This document shows, in pieces, positions 17,599 to 25,376 of a DNA stretch of 64,000 bases. Each line of letters starts with the position of its first letter. The stretch's first letter is position 1. The notes below the pieces were generated by a model that worked only from the letters and a program-made list of their open reading frames with translations, had not been told where the DNA came from and searched no databases. Source of the DNA: Alphaproteobacteria bacterium LSUCC0396 (GTDB lineage Bacteria; Pseudomonadota; Alphaproteobacteria; Puniceispirillales; Puniceispirillaceae); assembly GCA_041228345.1 (NCBI GenBank), contig CP166131.1:2101001-2165000 (forward strand), read 5' to 3'. Position numbers and translations under genes: made by a program.

Positions 17599-18193
17599 AG
17601 CTGGTAAGCCAGCGCATCTGCACTTAATTGCGTGCGGGGCGCTGGCGCGTGAACTGCTTGTGCTGATAAATCAATTGCCAGAAGGCGCGGTTGAATTAAC
17701 CTGTCTTCCGGCATCATGGCATAATCACCCTGAAAAAATTGTTCCCGGATTAAAGAAAAAAATTGCGGCGGCTCGTCGTGACGGGATGGAGATTGCCGTT
17801 GCCTATGGTGATTGCGGCACTGGTGGTGAGATTGACGCGCTTTTAGAGGCTGAAAACATTGCCCGGATTGCTGGCCCGCATTGTTATGAGATGTTTCTTG
17901 GCAAGCCAGATTTTGACGCTGAAATGGACCAGGCGCTTGGCACGTTTTTTCTAACTGATTACATGGTGCGCCATTTTGAACGGATTGTAATGAAGGGCAT
18001 GGGGTTGCGCCAGTATCCGCAATTGCGGGATATGTATTTTGCGCATTACACGCGGGTTCTCTACATCGCGCAGACAAGGTCCAAAACATTGCAGGAAAAA
18101 GCGCAAAAGGCAGCGTGTGAGCTAGGGCTTGATTACGAATATCGTTATACCGGCTATGGCGAATTTAGCCGCTTTTTGAAACAATTTGCTTAA
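17579..18193 (+). CDS. DUF1638 family protein
   Basis: This 204-residue protein matches DUF1638, a family of unknown biochemical function often met beside corrinoid methyltransferase genes. Notable is a set of well-placed cysteines and histidines: Cys19 in LIACGAL, Cys42 and His48/His50 (CLPASWHNHPEKI), Cys79 in YGDCGTGG and His101-Cys102 in GPHCYEMF. These suggest a metal or cofactor site, which is inference. No signal peptide or membrane segment is present. It starts with GTG inside the end of the corrinoid protein gene. Given the coupling, it may act on the corrinoid protein, for example in cofactor loading or reactivation. Confidence 0.85.
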   Translation: MNKQQAKAGKPAHLHLIACGALARELLVLINQLPEGAVELTCLPASWHNHPEKIVPGLKKKIAAARRDGMEIAVAYGDCGTGGEIDALLEAENIARIAGPHCYEMFLGKPDFDAEMDQALGTFFLTDYMVRHFERIVMKGMGLRQYPQLRDMYFAHYTRVLYIAQTRSKTLQEKAQKAACELGLDYEYRYTGYGEFSRFLKQFA

Positions 18194-18293
18194 AGTTGAA
18201 TTTAAGTTTGACCGTGGGCGTAGATCTGCATAATGGCCGCGCCCATGTAGGTACGGTCGATAATTTTACCCGAAATACAAAAAGGAGCGCCTT

Positions 18294-18608
18294 ATGGCAA
18301 ATTTGATTACCCTTTTTTGGCGTGATATTCCGGCGCAGGTGATTGCTGAACGTGGCCGCGGCCGACAGCGTGAGCAGGCCAAAATCGAATTGCCGCGACG
18401 CTTTGCGATTGCGATTGATGCGGCGGCGATGCGCGATGGTGCCGACTCGACCGATGATTATCTTGCCGAATGGCGGCGCTCGGCACCTGAGGAATGTGGC
18501 GAGGATCTCGACGCTGAGGCAGCGGCCAGAGCAGCGGCATTGGATACAGAATATACGCCCGAAAGGGTGCGGGCCTTGGTGGAAAATGGCGGCAAGGCCC
18601 CAGCATAG
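18294..18608 (+). CDS. Small 'virulence factor' family protein in the methyl-transfer module
   Basis: This 104-residue protein resembles the Pfam 'Virulence factor' family. It starts with WRDIPAQVI near residue 9, followed by a basic segment (GRGRQREQAKIELPRRF), AIDAAAMRDGA and a D-x-Y-L-A-E-W-RR stretch. A GGAG ribosome-binding site lies seven bases before the ATG. The family name comes from annotation history and does not describe a known activity. Neighbours indicate a role in C1 metabolism, perhaps as a small subunit or adaptor of the MetF-like protein that follows. The C-terminal third is acidic and Ala-rich. No cofactor motif is visible. Confidence 0.75.
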   Translation: MANLITLFWRDIPAQVIAERGRGRQREQAKIELPRRFAIAIDAAAMRDGADSTDDYLAEWRRSAPEECGEDLDAEAAARAAALDTEYTPERVRALVENGGKAPA

Positions 18609-18770
18609 GCGATATTTCAATTGATGTCGTAATCGGCAAACTGAAAGACGCTAGCAAGCCATCTTGGTTTAGGCCAAGCGGCCATTCTGCCGAAAATCAA
18701 GTCGATGCTAACTGCCTGTTTTGCCGATGGCGATTGTCGGTCTTTTGGGAATTAGATGACCAGTGGCATC

Positions 18771-18806
18771 AAGACAACTTGCGAGATAAAGACAAACTGC
18801 GGTATT
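18771..18806. repeat. 18-bp imperfect tandem repeat upstream of the MetF-like gene
   Basis: AAGACAACTTGCGAGATA (18771-18788) is followed by AAGACAAACTGCGGTATT (18789-18806). If the longer frame of the MetF-like gene were used, the units would encode IKTTCE and IKTNCG, but a better start lies downstream, so they may be untranslated. Confidence 0.55.
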
Positions 18807-18845
18807 TGGGGGGATAGAATGATAGCTGAAAATGTGAGGTTTAAT

Positions 18846-19751
18846 ATGGCGGCCAGTATCCAACAAATCCGGCAAGCGGCCGAAGGCTGGTCAATCGAGG
18901 TAACCCCAGCAGGCGCGACTAAAATCGCCAGTTTCGCTGCCTGTCTTGCCCCCGGAACAACGGTCAATGTTACTTTTCTGCCGGGGTCTGACCCGCTGGA
19001 AACGGTGGCGGTCACAAAGCGGCTTCACAATGAGGGTATGAAGGCGGTGCCGCATCTGGCGGCGCGTTCGCTACGCGATGCCGATCAGCTTGATACGCTG
19101 CTTGCGGCGTATCGCGCCGAGGCTGGTGTTGATGAGGTGCTGGTAATTGGCGGCGGTGTCGACAAGCCGGTTGGTGCGTTTGATAATTCGATGCAGATCC
19201 TAGAAACTGGTCTTTTGCAGAAACATGGTATCATGACGGCCGGTGTCGCTGGCCATCCAGAGGGCAGCCCCGATATCAGCGAGGCAGAAATTGCCGATGC
19301 GCTGGCGGCAAAAAATGCCTTTGCCAAGCGCGAAGGCATGACGCTCTATATCGAAACGCAATTCTGTTTTGAGGCACCGATTGTGCTGGAATGGGAAAAG
19401 CGGGTTCGGGCTGCCGGAAATGAACTGCCAATTCGCATTGGTATTCCGGGGCCTGCCACCATCAAGACGCTGTTCCGGTTTGCGCAGATCTCTGGCATTG
19501 GGCCATCAATGCGCTTTATCTCGAAACAGGCACGTAATGTGGCGAAACTGATGACGGTGCAATCGCCGCATCTGTTGCTGTCTGATCTGGCACAGGGCAT
19601 GGCAAGTGATCCTGATTGTCTGATCGAACATTTTCATTTCTACCCATTCGGCGGCTTTGCCAAGACCGCTGCCTATGCGAATGCAATTGCGGCAGGTCAT
19701 ATTCAGCTTTTGCCAAAAGGCGGGTTTGACGTTGTTGGATCGGCGGCCTAA
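18846..19751 (+). CDS. Methylenetetrahydrofolate reductase-like protein
   Basis: This is a MetF-like flavoprotein, about 301 residues from the ATG at 18846. It starts with a GWSIEVTP segment that takes the place of the MetF opening strand, then MKAVPHLAARSL, VIGGGVDKPVG, AGHPEGSP, YIETQFCF and GIPGPATIKTL, matching successive barrel strands of the reductase. Two upstream in-frame ATGs (18756 and 18819) exist. The one at 18846 has a GAGG six bases upstream and excludes a repeat-derived N-terminus. MetF normally reduces methylene-THF to methyl-THF. Next to a corrinoid demethylation system it could run in the oxidative direction, feeding methyl groups into the THF pool. That direction is inference. 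Confidence 0.85.
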   Translation: MAASIQQIRQAAEGWSIEVTPAGATKIASFAACLAPGTTVNVTFLPGSDPLETVAVTKRLHNEGMKAVPHLAARSLRDADQLDTLLAAYRAEAGVDEVLVIGGGVDKPVGAFDNSMQILETGLLQKHGIMTAGVAGHPEGSPDISEAEIADALAAKNAFAKREGMTLYIETQFCFEAPIVLEWEKRVRAAGNELPIRIGIPGPATIKTLFRFAQISGIGPSMRFISKQARNVAKLMTVQSPHLLLSDLAQGMASDPDCLIEHFHFYPFGGFAKTAAYANAIAAGHIQLLPKGGFDVVGSAA

Positions 19752-19777
19752 GGTGGCGGCAATTTCAGGAGATATTT

Positions 19778-20680
19778 ATGACTAAGACCCTTATTTCGTC
19801 GCATAAACAGGAAATCACCATTGGCTTTGACTCGCCTTTTTGCGTGATTGGTGAGCGCATTAACCCTACAGGGCGCAAGCTGCTAGCGGCGGAAATGGCT
19901 GCGGGCGATTATTCGCGCGTGCTGTCCGATGCCGTTGCCCAGGTCGAGGCGGGTGCCACGATGTTGGATGTGAATGCTGGGATTCCGATGGCAGATGAGC
20001 CAGCGATTCTCGCCAAGGCGATCCAGCTTGTCCAAGATACGGTTGACGTGCCACTGGCGATTGATAGTTCAATTGTTGCCGCACTTGAGGCGGGGCTGGC
20101 GGTTTACAAAGGCAAGCCGCTGGTCAATTCGGTCACTGGTGAAGAAGAGCGCCTAGAAGTTGTGTTGCCATTGGTAAAGAAATACGGCGCGGCTGTTGTG
20201 GCGATTTCGAATGACGAAACCGGTATTTCCGAAGACCCTGATGTGCGTTATGAGGTTGCCAAGAAAATTGTCGAACGGGCTGCAGATTACGGTATTCCGC
20301 GTGAAGATGTGGTTGTTGACCCGCTGATCATGCCGGTTGGGGCGATTAACCTTGCTGGCCGCTCGGCGTTGGATTTGATTATCCGGCTTCGCAATGAACT
20401 AAAGGTCAATACCACCTGCGGTGCGTCCAATATATCCTTTGGTTTGCCGAACCGGCACGGTATGAACGCCGCGTTCTTGTCGATGGCAGCCGGTGCTGGC
20501 ATGACTTCGGCCATTATGAACCCGCTTCATGCCGAGGAAATGACGTCGATCATGGGGGCCAATGTGATGAACGGAAATGACCCAGAGTGCCGGCGCTGGA
20601 TTCAAAAATTCCGGGAACCGGTTGTGCCGGGTGAAGGTGGGCGCGAACGACGCCAGACCCGCCGCCGTCGCAATGCCTAA
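19778..20680 (+). CDS. Methyltetrahydrofolate:corrinoid methyltransferase (pterin-binding family)
   Basis: This protein moves methyl groups between the corrinoid protein and tetrahydrofolate. The 300 residues form a pterin-binding TIM barrel with GERINPTGRK (25-34), LDVNAGIP, the substrate-site NSVTGE, and GASNISFGLP. These are hallmarks of the AcsE/MtgA/MtvA family. An AGGAG ribosome-binding site lies seven bases before the ATG, 26 bases after the MetF-like gene. The C-terminus is strongly basic (RRQTRRRR), which is not part of the family core. A cobalamin-independent role is unlikely given the neighbouring corrinoid protein and reductive activator. Confidence 0.92.
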   Translation: MTKTLISSHKQEITIGFDSPFCVIGERINPTGRKLLAAEMAAGDYSRVLSDAVAQVEAGATMLDVNAGIPMADEPAILAKAIQLVQDTVDVPLAIDSSIVAALEAGLAVYKGKPLVNSVTGEEERLEVVLPLVKKYGAAVVAISNDETGISEDPDVRYEVAKKIVERAADYGIPREDVVVDPLIMPVGAINLAGRSALDLIIRLRNELKVNTTCGASNISFGLPNRHGMNAAFLSMAAGAGMTSAIMNPLHAEEMTSIMGANVMNGNDPECRRWIQKFREPVVPGEGGRERRQTRRRRNA

Positions 20681-20706
20681 TTAACGCGCGTTTTGGTGAT
20701 AATCCG

Positions 20707-22785
20707 ATGATCGAGAGCAATGATGAGGCTAATCAAATGACCGGCCCGATCGAGGCTGATCAAGTCGCGCCAGCTAATCAGGTGAAGATTGTCTTTACGC
20801 CATCGGGTCGTCAGGGATTTGTGCCGGTTGGAACGCCGGTATTAACCGCGGCGCGCCAGCTGGGTGTTGATATTGACTCGGTTTGCGGCGGGCGGGCGAT
20901 GTGTGGTCGTTGTCAGATTGACGTTGGCGTTGGTGAGTTTGCCAAGCATGGGCTGAAATCGGCGGCTGATCATCTGGCTGAGGTGACCGCTGTCGAGACT
21001 CGTTATGCTGATAAACGCGGCCTTATCAATGGGCGGCGGCTATCGTGTCAGGCAAAATTGTTAAAGGATGCGGTGATTGATGTGCCGCCTGAAAGTCAGG
21101 TGCATAATCAGCTGATCCGCAAAGAGGCCGATGGGCGGTCTATTGAGATGGACCCCATTGTACGCTTGTGTTTCATCGAGGTGCGTGAACCCGATATGCA
21201 TGAGCCGTCCGGTGATCTGCGGCGCGTAATCGAAGCCCTAATGGCACAATGGCCGGATCGCGTTAATGGTGAAATTGCCTGTGATTTGCACGTCCTGCGA
21301 CAGCTGCAGCCGGTTTTGCGCCAAGGTAAATGGCATATTACCGTTGCGCTTCGTGATGGGCACCAGATTGTCGCGATCTGGCCGGGGTTAAAAGAACAGA
21401 TTGCCGGTGTTGCGATTGATGTGGGGTCGACCACCATGTCGGCGCATCTATGCGACATGGTAACCGGAACCGTTTTGGCCTCAACCGGTGCGATGAACCC
21501 GCAAATCAGGTTTGGCGAAGATTTAATGAGCCGCGTTTCCTATGGCATCATGAATCCGGGCGGTGCGGCGGAAATGACCACGGCGGTTATTAACGGACTG
21601 CAAGGCTTGATTGATGGTGCGGCAAAGCAGGCGGGTCTCAGCAGTGATGATATTGTCGAGCTGGTGCTGGTCGGAAACCCGGTAATGCATCATTTATTGT
21701 TGGGGATTGATCCGGTTGAGCTTGGCGGGGCGCCATTTGCGCTGGCAGTTGATGCGGCATTAGATGTGCGGGCGCATGAATTGGGTCTTGCGATAAATCC
21801 GGGCGGGCGGGTTTATATTCTGCCATGTATTGCGGGTCATGTCGGCGCCGATGCGGCGGCGGTAGTGCTTGCCGAGGCGCCGCAAAAAGTTGATGAAATG
21901 ACCCTGATTGTCGATGTTGGAACGAATGCCGAGATTGTTGTTGGCAACCAGAACCGGCTGTTGGCGGCGTCATCACCAACCGGACCGGCCTTTGAAGGGG
22001 CGCAAATCTCATCAGGCCAGCGCGCTGCCCCCGGTGCGATTGAGCGTATCCGCATTGATAAGGCAACGCTTGAGCCGAAATTCCGCGTCATCGGCGTTGA
22101 TCTGTGGTCGGATGAGGACGGGTTTGACGCTGCAGTTGCGAAAACCGGTGTCACCGGCATTTGCGGGTCGGGGATTATCGAGGTGCTTGGCGAGATGTAT
22201 CTGGCTGGAATTATCACGATGGACGGGGTGATTGACGGCACGAAAGCGGCTGTAAATAGCCGGATTGAGGCGGACGATCGCACATTTACCTATCGCATTA
22301 CTGATACGGTTAGCGTTACCCAGAACGATGTTCGTGCAATCCAGCTGGCCAAAGCCGCGCTTTATGCAGGCTTTCGTTTGCTGATGGATAAAATCAACAT
22401 TCGCAAGGTCGATCGTGTTGTGCTGGCAGGTGCATTTGGAACGCATATTGACCCGAAATACGCTATGATACTGGGGATGATCCCGGATTGTTTGCTGGAG
22501 AATGTAAGAGCCGCTGGTAATTCGGCTGGTGCTGGTGCGCGCCTAGCCTTGTTGAATCAGGCAGCGCGACGCGAAATTGAGGCTGTTGTTCGGCAGATTG
22601 AAAAGATTGAAACCGCCGTCGAGCCATCGTTTCAGGATCATTTTGTGAAGGCGATGGCGATCCCGCATAAAAGCGACCCCTATGCAAATCTTGCCGCGGC
22701 GGTTGACCTGCCCGAACGGATTTTGACCGATGAGGATGCACCAGCACTGGCAGGCGGGCGGCGGCGCGGCGGCCGGCGGCGCTAG
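20707..22785 (+). CDS. Reductive activator of corrinoid protein (ferredoxin-ASKHA, DUF4445, RACo/RamA-like)
   Basis: This protein restores inactive Co(II) corrinoid to Co(I) at the expense of ATP and an electron. The N-terminus is a plant-type [2Fe-2S] ferredoxin with C60-x5-C66-x2-C69 and C114. After a linker comes an ASKHA ATPase-like region (AGVAIDVGSTTMSAHLCD, VLVGNPVMHHLL, LIVDVGTNAEIVVG, SPTGPAFEGAQISSG). The 692-residue length and domain order match the RACo type rather than archaeal RamA, whose Fe-S sites are C-terminal. The C-terminus is an RRRGGRRR-like basic tail, echoing the previous gene. A second ATG at 20737 has a better-placed TGAGG and could be the true start. Confidence 0.92.
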   Translation: MIESNDEANQMTGPIEADQVAPANQVKIVFTPSGRQGFVPVGTPVLTAARQLGVDIDSVCGGRAMCGRCQIDVGVGEFAKHGLKSAADHLAEVTAVETRYADKRGLINGRRLSCQAKLLKDAVIDVPPESQVHNQLIRKEADGRSIEMDPIVRLCFIEVREPDMHEPSGDLRRVIEALMAQWPDRVNGEIACDLHVLRQLQPVLRQGKWHITVALRDGHQIVAIWPGLKEQIAGVAIDVGSTTMSAHLCDMVTGTVLASTGAMNPQIRFGEDLMSRVSYGIMNPGGAAEMTTAVINGLQGLIDGAAKQAGLSSDDIVELVLVGNPVMHHLLLGIDPVELGGAPFALAVDAALDVRAHELGLAINPGGRVYILPCIAGHVGADAAAVVLAEAPQKVDEMTLIVDVGTNAEIVVGNQNRLLAASSPTGPAFEGAQISSGQRAAPGAIERIRIDKATLEPKFRVIGVDLWSDEDGFDAAVAKTGVTGICGSGIIEVLGEMYLAGIITMDGVIDGTKAAVNSRIEADDRTFTYRITDTVSVTQNDVRAIQLAKAALYAGFRLLMDKINIRKVDRVVLAGAFGTHIDPKYAMILGMIPDCLLENVRAAGNSAGAGARLALLNQAARREIEAVVRQIEKIETAVEPSFQDHFVKAMAIPHKSDPYANLAAAVDLPERILTDEDAPALAGGRRRGGRRR

Positions 22786-22794
22786 GCCTCTAGG

Positions 22795-22836
22795 CGATGG
22801 CGGTTAAACGATCGCGGTCAAACGATGGTGATAAGG
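22795..22836. repeat. 14-bp tandem repeat after the reductive activator gene
   Basis: CGATGGCGGTTAAA (22795-22808) and CGATCGCGGTCAAA (22809-22822) match at 12 of 14 positions and are followed by a degenerate third unit (CGATGGTGATAAGG). The array starts nine bases after the stop codon, in the gap between convergent genes. Confidence 0.78.
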
Positions 22837-22857
22837 GTATAACCGGCGATTATCTGT

Positions 22858-23025
22858 TTACTCAGATATAGACCGGTTGGTGTCTTGTAATTTGGCAAGA
22901 TGCGCAGCGGCTCGCTTGGCGTTTCGCCAGCTTGCGTAATTCAGCCAGCCAAGGCAGATCACGGCAAAGCCATAGCTTGTCCAAATATAGCCACCAAAGC
23001 CGCCCATATCAAAAAATTCGGCCAT
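22858..23025 (-). CDS. ccmD: Heme exporter protein CcmD
   Basis: This 55-residue gene was read directly on the minus strand. It starts MAEFFDMGGFGGYIWTSYGF, has one hydrophobic helix (about 12-31) and a charged, Ala/Arg-rich cytoplasmic tail (NYASWRNAKRAAAH). That is the CcmD pattern: GG-YIW-S-YG, one membrane span, then basic residues. Its ATG overlaps the ccmC stop by one base (TAATG), and it is the last gene of ccmABCD. CcmD helps the CcmAB transporter release holo-CcmE during cytochrome c maturation. Confidence 0.9.
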   Translation of the reverse strand: MAEFFDMGGFGGYIWTSYGFAVICLGWLNYASWRNAKRAAAHLAKLQDTNRSISE

Positions 23026-23750
23026 TATTCATCCCCTCCCGGGCGCAGCATCAGCGCGGCAATGCGGCGCTCTGCTAACAAGCTGCGCATCCGCAAGATT
23101 ACCAAAACCGCAAAATAGGCATGGGCGGCGACAAGCATTAGCACTAACGGGGTCAACATCGATGGATCAATCGCCGGACCGCCGCGACGCAGCAAGCTGG
23201 CTGGTTGATGCAACGTGTTCCACCAATCGACAGAGAATTTTACAATCGGCACATTAATCATCCCGACAAGCGCCAATAAAGCGGCTGGCCGGCTGCCACG
23301 TTCCGCCCGATCAAACCCATTGGCAAGCGCGATAAACCCCAGATAGAAAAAGAACAGGATCAGCATCGAGGTTAAGCGGGCGTCCCATACCCACCATGCA
23401 CCCCACATTGGCTTTCCCCATAATGCGCCAGTGACCAGCGTTAACAGCGCAAAAACTGCACCGACTGGTGCAATGGCGCGTGCCGCAACATCGGCCAGTG
23501 GGTGTCGCCACACAACATAGAACAGGCCGCAAAGACCAAGTCCGACATAGCCAAACAACGCCAGCCATGCCGCGGGTACGTGAATATAGATGATTCGCAC
23601 CGTATCGCCTTGTTGGTAATCGGCGGGCGCAACAAACAGGCCCAAATATAATCCGATGGTACCAGTAATCACCGCAGCGGCGACCAGCGGCCATAAGAGC
23701 CGGTTGGCAATGCGCATAAATCGTGACGGATTCGCAAGATAATCAAACAT
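23025..23750 (-). CDS. ccmC: Heme exporter protein CcmC
   Basis: CcmC presents heme to the chaperone CcmE in the periplasm. The 241-residue membrane protein has six hydrophobic segments and the heme-handling tryptophan-rich motif WGAWWVWD at 116-123, with a candidate axial His57 (YIHVPAAW) in a periplasmic loop. Length is normal. It follows ccmB after a 71-base gap and overlaps ccmD by one base. Confidence 0.96.
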   Translation of the reverse strand: MFDYLANPSRFMRIANRLLWPLVAAAVITGTIGLYLGLFVAPADYQQGDTVRIIYIHVPAAWLALFGYVGLGLCGLFYVVWRHPLADVAARAIAPVGAVFALLTLVTGALWGKPMWGAWWVWDARLTSMLILFFFYLGFIALANGFDRAERGSRPAALLALVGMINVPIVKFSVDWWNTLHQPASLLRRGGPAIDPSMLTPLVLMLVAAHAYFAVLVILRMRSLLAERRIAALMLRPGGDE

Positions 23751-23821
23751 GGTGCCGACATATACCTTGTTTTTCGGAGGCTGGAAAGATACCGGAAATT
23801 TGGGATGTAGATCTCATCACT

Positions 23822-24493
23822 CTATAACCCGGTTTCAGTTTCGCCAATTTCAAGAGCGCTTGCTGCGACCAAAGGAGCCAAGGCTAATAGCACGGCAAAA
23901 ACTGCGCCTAAAAGCATCAGATGCGGGCTGATGATGCCATCCTCGCTTTGCGAGGCTAGCGTGCCGAAAATCAGCAATGGCACCGCTAGCGGCAGGATTA
24001 ACAGCGCCATTAAGGCACCGCCGCGCCGTGCGCCTTCGGCCAGTGCCGCTCCTATCACCCCCAGCAGGGTTAATCCCATACTGCCGATCAACAATGCGAT
24101 CAATAATGGCGGCCATTGGATGGTTGGAATATTTAGCATAATCGCCATAACTGGTGTCATGATTAACAGCGGTAATCCGGCGGTCAGCCAGTGCGAGATT
24201 GCCTTTGCCAAGGCATACCAGCCCAGCCCAAGGGGGCTTAGGCTAACCTGATCAAGCCAGCCATCGCGCACATCTTGGGCAAACAGCCGGTCAAATCCAG
24301 CCAGAATAGCTAGCAATGCAGCAATCCAAACAACCGGTATCCCAAGTGGATCAAGAATTGCTGAATTTGCGCCAATCGCCAGCGGAAATAAGGCGATAAT
24401 GATTACAAAAAAGATCAGCATGACCCCGAGGTCTTGCCGGTTTTGCCACGCAATCATCAAATCGCGTTCAATTTGTGCTAGGAACGGGCTCAT
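23822..24493 (-). CDS. ccmB: Heme exporter protein CcmB
   Basis: CcmB is the membrane permease partner of the CcmA ATPase in cytochrome c maturation. The 223 residues include an N-terminal ERDLMIAWQNRQD segment, FALDVRDGWLDQ-like FAQDVRDGWLDQVSLSPLG and about six membrane helices. Its ATG overlaps the ccmA stop (ATGA), which indicates translational coupling. Length matches the family. Confidence 0.95.
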   Translation of the reverse strand: MSPFLAQIERDLMIAWQNRQDLGVMLIFFVIIIALFPLAIGANSAILDPLGIPVVWIAALLAILAGFDRLFAQDVRDGWLDQVSLSPLGLGWYALAKAISHWLTAGLPLLIMTPVMAIMLNIPTIQWPPLLIALLIGSMGLTLLGVIGAALAEGARRGGALMALLILPLAVPLLIFGTLASQSEDGIISPHLMLLGAVFAVLLALAPLVAASALEIGETETGL

Positions 24494-25176
24494 CCAGTTT
24501 TCCCTTGAGCCGACGCTGACGACGTTTCGGGCATTATCCCGGCAAGGTGGAGCGAGCGTGGTGTTGCTGCTGCTGCAAAATCGAGATGGGTTGCCGCCAT
24601 CACCATACCGCCGCGATCTGCATGACCGGTTACAAGCTGGTCAAGACTGTCATTTGAAGCCCGATCAAGGCCGGCATTCGGCTCGTCCATAAGCCACAGG
24701 CTATTGGGCGGGGCAAGCGCCAATCTGGCAAGCGCAAGCCGGCGTCGCTGGCCGCGTGATAAAACCCTTACCGGCAGGTCGGAGAAACGGTTTGCGGCAA
24801 AACCGGCAAGCGCTGTGTCAATGTCGCTCTCGGGTGCCAAAAGCCCGTTAACCTTGGCCCAACCGACAAGGTTTTCGCGGCCAGTAATGGCGCCGGACAA
24901 CCCGTCAGTATGGCCAACATAAACCAATGGCACCGAACAGGTGATTGTGCCCTCGGCAGCGCTAAGCCGTCCGGCAATGGTGCGCAGTAACGTTGATTTA
25001 CCGGCACCATTAGGCCCGGTAAGGCAGCAAATTTCGCCAGCCTGTTGCCGGAACGATAATTTGCTGATGACCAGCGCCATGCCACGAAGCACGCTTAACT
25101 GGTCAATGCGCAGACCATCTTCACCGGTCGTGTTGGTGGGCGTCATGGCGTTTCTGGTTTGGGTCTGATTATCCAT
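24490..25176 (-). CDS. ccmA: Cytochrome c biogenesis ATP-binding protein CcmA
   Basis: CcmA is the ABC ATPase that drives release of holo-CcmE. It shows Walker A GPNGAGKST at 54-62, the signature LSRGQRRRLALARL, and Walker B LWLMDEPNAGLD. The 228-residue length from the ATG at 25176 includes about 20 extra residues at the N-terminus; a second ATG at 25146 (MTPTNTTGED) is an alternative. It is the first gene of ccmABCD and is divergent from acnA, with 200 bases between the two chosen starts for both promoters. Confidence 0.94.
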   Translation of the reverse strand: MDNQTQTRNAMTPTNTTGEDGLRIDQLSVLRGMALVISKLSFRQQAGEICCLTGPNGAGKSTLLRTIAGRLSAAEGTITCSVPLVYVGHTDGLSGAITGRENLVGWAKVNGLLAPESDIDTALAGFAANRFSDLPVRVLSRGQRRRLALARLALAPPNSLWLMDEPNAGLDRASNDSLDQLVTGHADRGGMVMAATHLDFAAAATPRSLHLAGIMPETSSASAQGKTG

Positions 25177-25376
25177 GATTCATTTCTAGCCGCGCTTGGC
25201 CGTGCTGGTCTAGGGGCTTTGGTGTCGCAACGGCGTTTTAGCCGCATGATTGGCGGCAAATACCCTCTGGCAAGTTCTGCCTGTTTTGGCTATAACAATG
25301 CCTGACCGCTTTGAGGCACCCCTCGAGTTGGCCGTTTCAATTTATTGTAGGGTTCGACCTGGAAAAGGAGAACGCC

